Assembly (NCBI GenBank): GCA_027405735.1
Contig: JAPEHQ010000021.1
Coordinates: forward strand, 620,001-684,000
Length of the DNA: 64,000 nt
Source: Mucor racemosus
Taxonomy: Eukaryota > Mucoromycota > Mucoromycetes > Mucorales > Mucoraceae
Reading direction: 5' to 3'
Part shown: positions 62,025 to 64,000 of the stretch, piece after piece
How positions within the stretch are numbered: the stretch's first letter is position 1
Layout: each line of letters begins with the position of its first letter
Translations under genes and position numbers: made by a program
The notes under the pieces: generated by a model
Seen by the model: only the letters and a program-made list of their open reading frames with translations
Told to the model about the DNA's origin: nothing
Databases searched by the model: none

Positions 62025-64000
62025 AGTTACAGTTTTAATATATATTTTGGAAATTTCAGTCCATTTGGATCAATATCCATTGGTTCCGAGCATTTTTCCA
62101 GTTATTTTGTTTTATATAATACGGTATATGCAGACGAAGAGAGTTTTTTTTTGAAATCTGTGCTGTACTCCATCAAAAGCATCTATTAGTAAATGAAATC
62201 AAGATCGGGTATATATTCATACATTTATTACTGCGTATTAAGTGCATCTTCATAATTCAATTTTGAATCATTATTATTCGATTTTATAAAAAATTTCAAA
62301 AAATATCTTCTCAAACAACCTGTAATGCAAAATAGTTTAAACAAGTGCGCGTTTTCATTTCCACATTTCCACAGCAACTAGAAGAGACTGAGCCTTTGTA
62401 ATTCTGCGGATCAACACTATACGTATCTACTATTGCAATGAGAGCCCATTTGGATTCATATTTGGCAAGAAATAGTGAGCTTAATGGCCGCAGTAGGTGC
62501 AAAGAGCAGGTAATCAACTTGTTATTCACATTTAATGATGATTTTCTCAGCCCATAGCAGGTTATGAAAGTTGCTCTTCAAGATCATCTTGTAAAAGATG
62601 TGTACCTACTCTCAGGTAAATTTGGAAGTTAGTAGGATCTAAATTCGCTGATATAAGTAGGCTTTTGTTGTCGGTTGTTTACAGTTATAAAAAAAATAGA
62701 TTTCAGAAGGTTAAATAGTTTTTGAATGATTTCGCCCAATATTGAATCGAATTATTCCAAATCTTTAAACTTCAAAGACAATGTACCTTCACTTTATGGG
62801 CCATTGATATTTGTACGAGAATAAAAGAATTAATACCCGAATATAAGTGCACTGGTTTAACATTGATATAATATTGACCTACAATTGACCTAAAATCGAT
62901 TGTAAAAATTAGGCTCATAAATTAAGGTGTTAATCTTTTGTATTCACAAGATATATGCTACTGATAAACGCTACTCTACATTTTTTGTTTCAGCAAAAAA
63001 TATTGATTTTCCATCGAGATAATCAAAATAATAGCTTACATTACGGCTTACAGCCTATGATAACTGAGTTCCAAAATTCATTTGCTGTGAAATCGATCAA
63101 AAGATAATCAAAAAAACAAAACTGTTTAACAGCTCATGAACTGCAAAGTAAGTAGACCTAAAATAATAAATACTTTTCGTAGAGTTTTGGATTTTGCATT
63201 CATGTAAGTAAAATTCAAACAAATATTTCAAGTTAAATTTTGCATAGAACGTGTTTGAAATTTTGAAGGTTTTTGAAGATACACACCACTTCTTTTAAGT
63301 ATTTTTTTTAAATATAAGTAACAGAAATAATACACAAAAATGTATCTATCGATAGAGCTATTACTGAACCGTCTAGCTAAATTTTTCGTAGAGAAAACAA
63401 GATATTTGTTCTTTTTTTTTCAAATTCAGAATTTGGGATGAGGGTATACAGGGAAAAAATTGAAGCTGGAAGCGAAGGTATTTTTTTGTGAACATTTTTG
63501 AAAATATTTCCACGAAAAATCAATATTTTGAAAAAAACTAAATTGGGTTCGAGAGAGCTCAATGAGTTAATGACACGAATGTAAACAAGATTCTGCTTAA
63601 TTTAGCAAATATTTTGAAACCTACTACAAAAATGCCAAAAAAAATTAAAAAAAAAAAAAAGTGCTCAGAATTTGTTCATATTGGAATATATTATAGAACT
63701 AGTCAAAGCAAGTAAGTTTTGTTATCAAAATGTGGTGGTGTAGCTTAATTGTTTACGGAGATATAGTGGCTCAAAGGTTTCAATTTTTAGCAGTTAAATA
63801 CCTGTAAAAATCTGAAATATTAGCATTGAAAAAGTTATACCAGCTGTAAACAATAGAATATTTCTCGATACTTGTTTTTGGATTAAATGTGAACATCTCA
63901 GGTACATTGGTATATAATTTTTTCTTAGTATTATTTGGTGGGAAAAAAGTTGAGCAGGAATGAAAAGTGAGACTCATTTTTCAAGGAGAAAGCAGTTGTT
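62025..64000 (+). repeat. Rep-A copy 6, runs off the window
   Basis: It follows Rep-A copy 1 over almost its whole length, including the CCATTTCCACAGCAACT segment missing from copy 2. The window ends within the last ~100 bp of the repeat. Confidence 0.75.

Overview
The window is nuclear DNA of a fungus, most likely an early-diverging one of the Mucoromycota (Mucorales-like). The evidence is AT-rich sequence, many 50-65 nt GT-AG introns, conserved fungal housekeeping genes, Tc1 and LTR transposon remnants, and a member of an uncharacterised protein family that I recall as very abundant in Mucoromycota. The species cannot be named from the sequence. Multi-exon genes were assembled by hand from splice sites. 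The exon sums are exact multiples of three for NOPCHAP1, RRP45, ENO, ERV46, MRD1, mL43, TRS23, the FANCJ helicase and one GRDP gene, which supports those models.

Layout. 1-3.4 kb: three uncharacterised lineage-specific genes, two of them broken, next to a 5'-truncated LTR. 3.4-6.7 kb: a degenerate fragment of the 5' end of an 18S rRNA gene, then copy 1 of a dispersed ~2 kb repeat (called Rep-A here). 7.0-15.8 kb: a housekeeping island with NOPCHAP1-like and RRP45 (divergent pair), enolase, ERV46, an inverted pair of DDE transposase fragments forming a 272-bp-arm palindrome, and SUA5. 16.4-45.3 kb: a repeat-rich block holding four copies of a glycine-rich-domain (GRDP, DUF1399) gene. A pair of paralogues is flanked by Rep-A copies in opposite orientation, and the whole ~8.7 kb unit is present twice in direct orientation about 14.3 kb apart. 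Each unit is followed by a second repeat (Rep-B) joined to a dynein intermediate-chain gene fragment. An apparently intact Tc1-type transposon sits after the second unit. 46.0-56.0 kb: a second housekeeping island with MRD1 and mL43 (divergent), a broken Cu/Zn-SOD-like gene, and TRS23 and a FANCJ/BRIP1 helicase (divergent). 56-64 kb: repeats only, including a third dynein-fragment/Rep-B copy in the other orientation, Rep-D, two tRNA-like sequences, two MITEs and Rep-A copy 6 running off the end.

How the genes work together. Several housekeeping genes serve ribosome production: NOPCHAP1 (box C/D snoRNP assembly), RRP45 (exosome), MRD1 (pre-rRNA processing), mL43 (mitoribosome). Two divergent pairs are in this functional class. 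ERV46 and TRS23 act in early secretory traffic, SUA5 in tRNA t6A synthesis, FANCJ in DNA crosslink repair and enolase in glycolysis. The most unusual structure is the repeat-bounded duplication of the GRDP gene pair together with the repeats carrying host-gene fragments. I see no CRISPR array, prokaryotic operon or virus.
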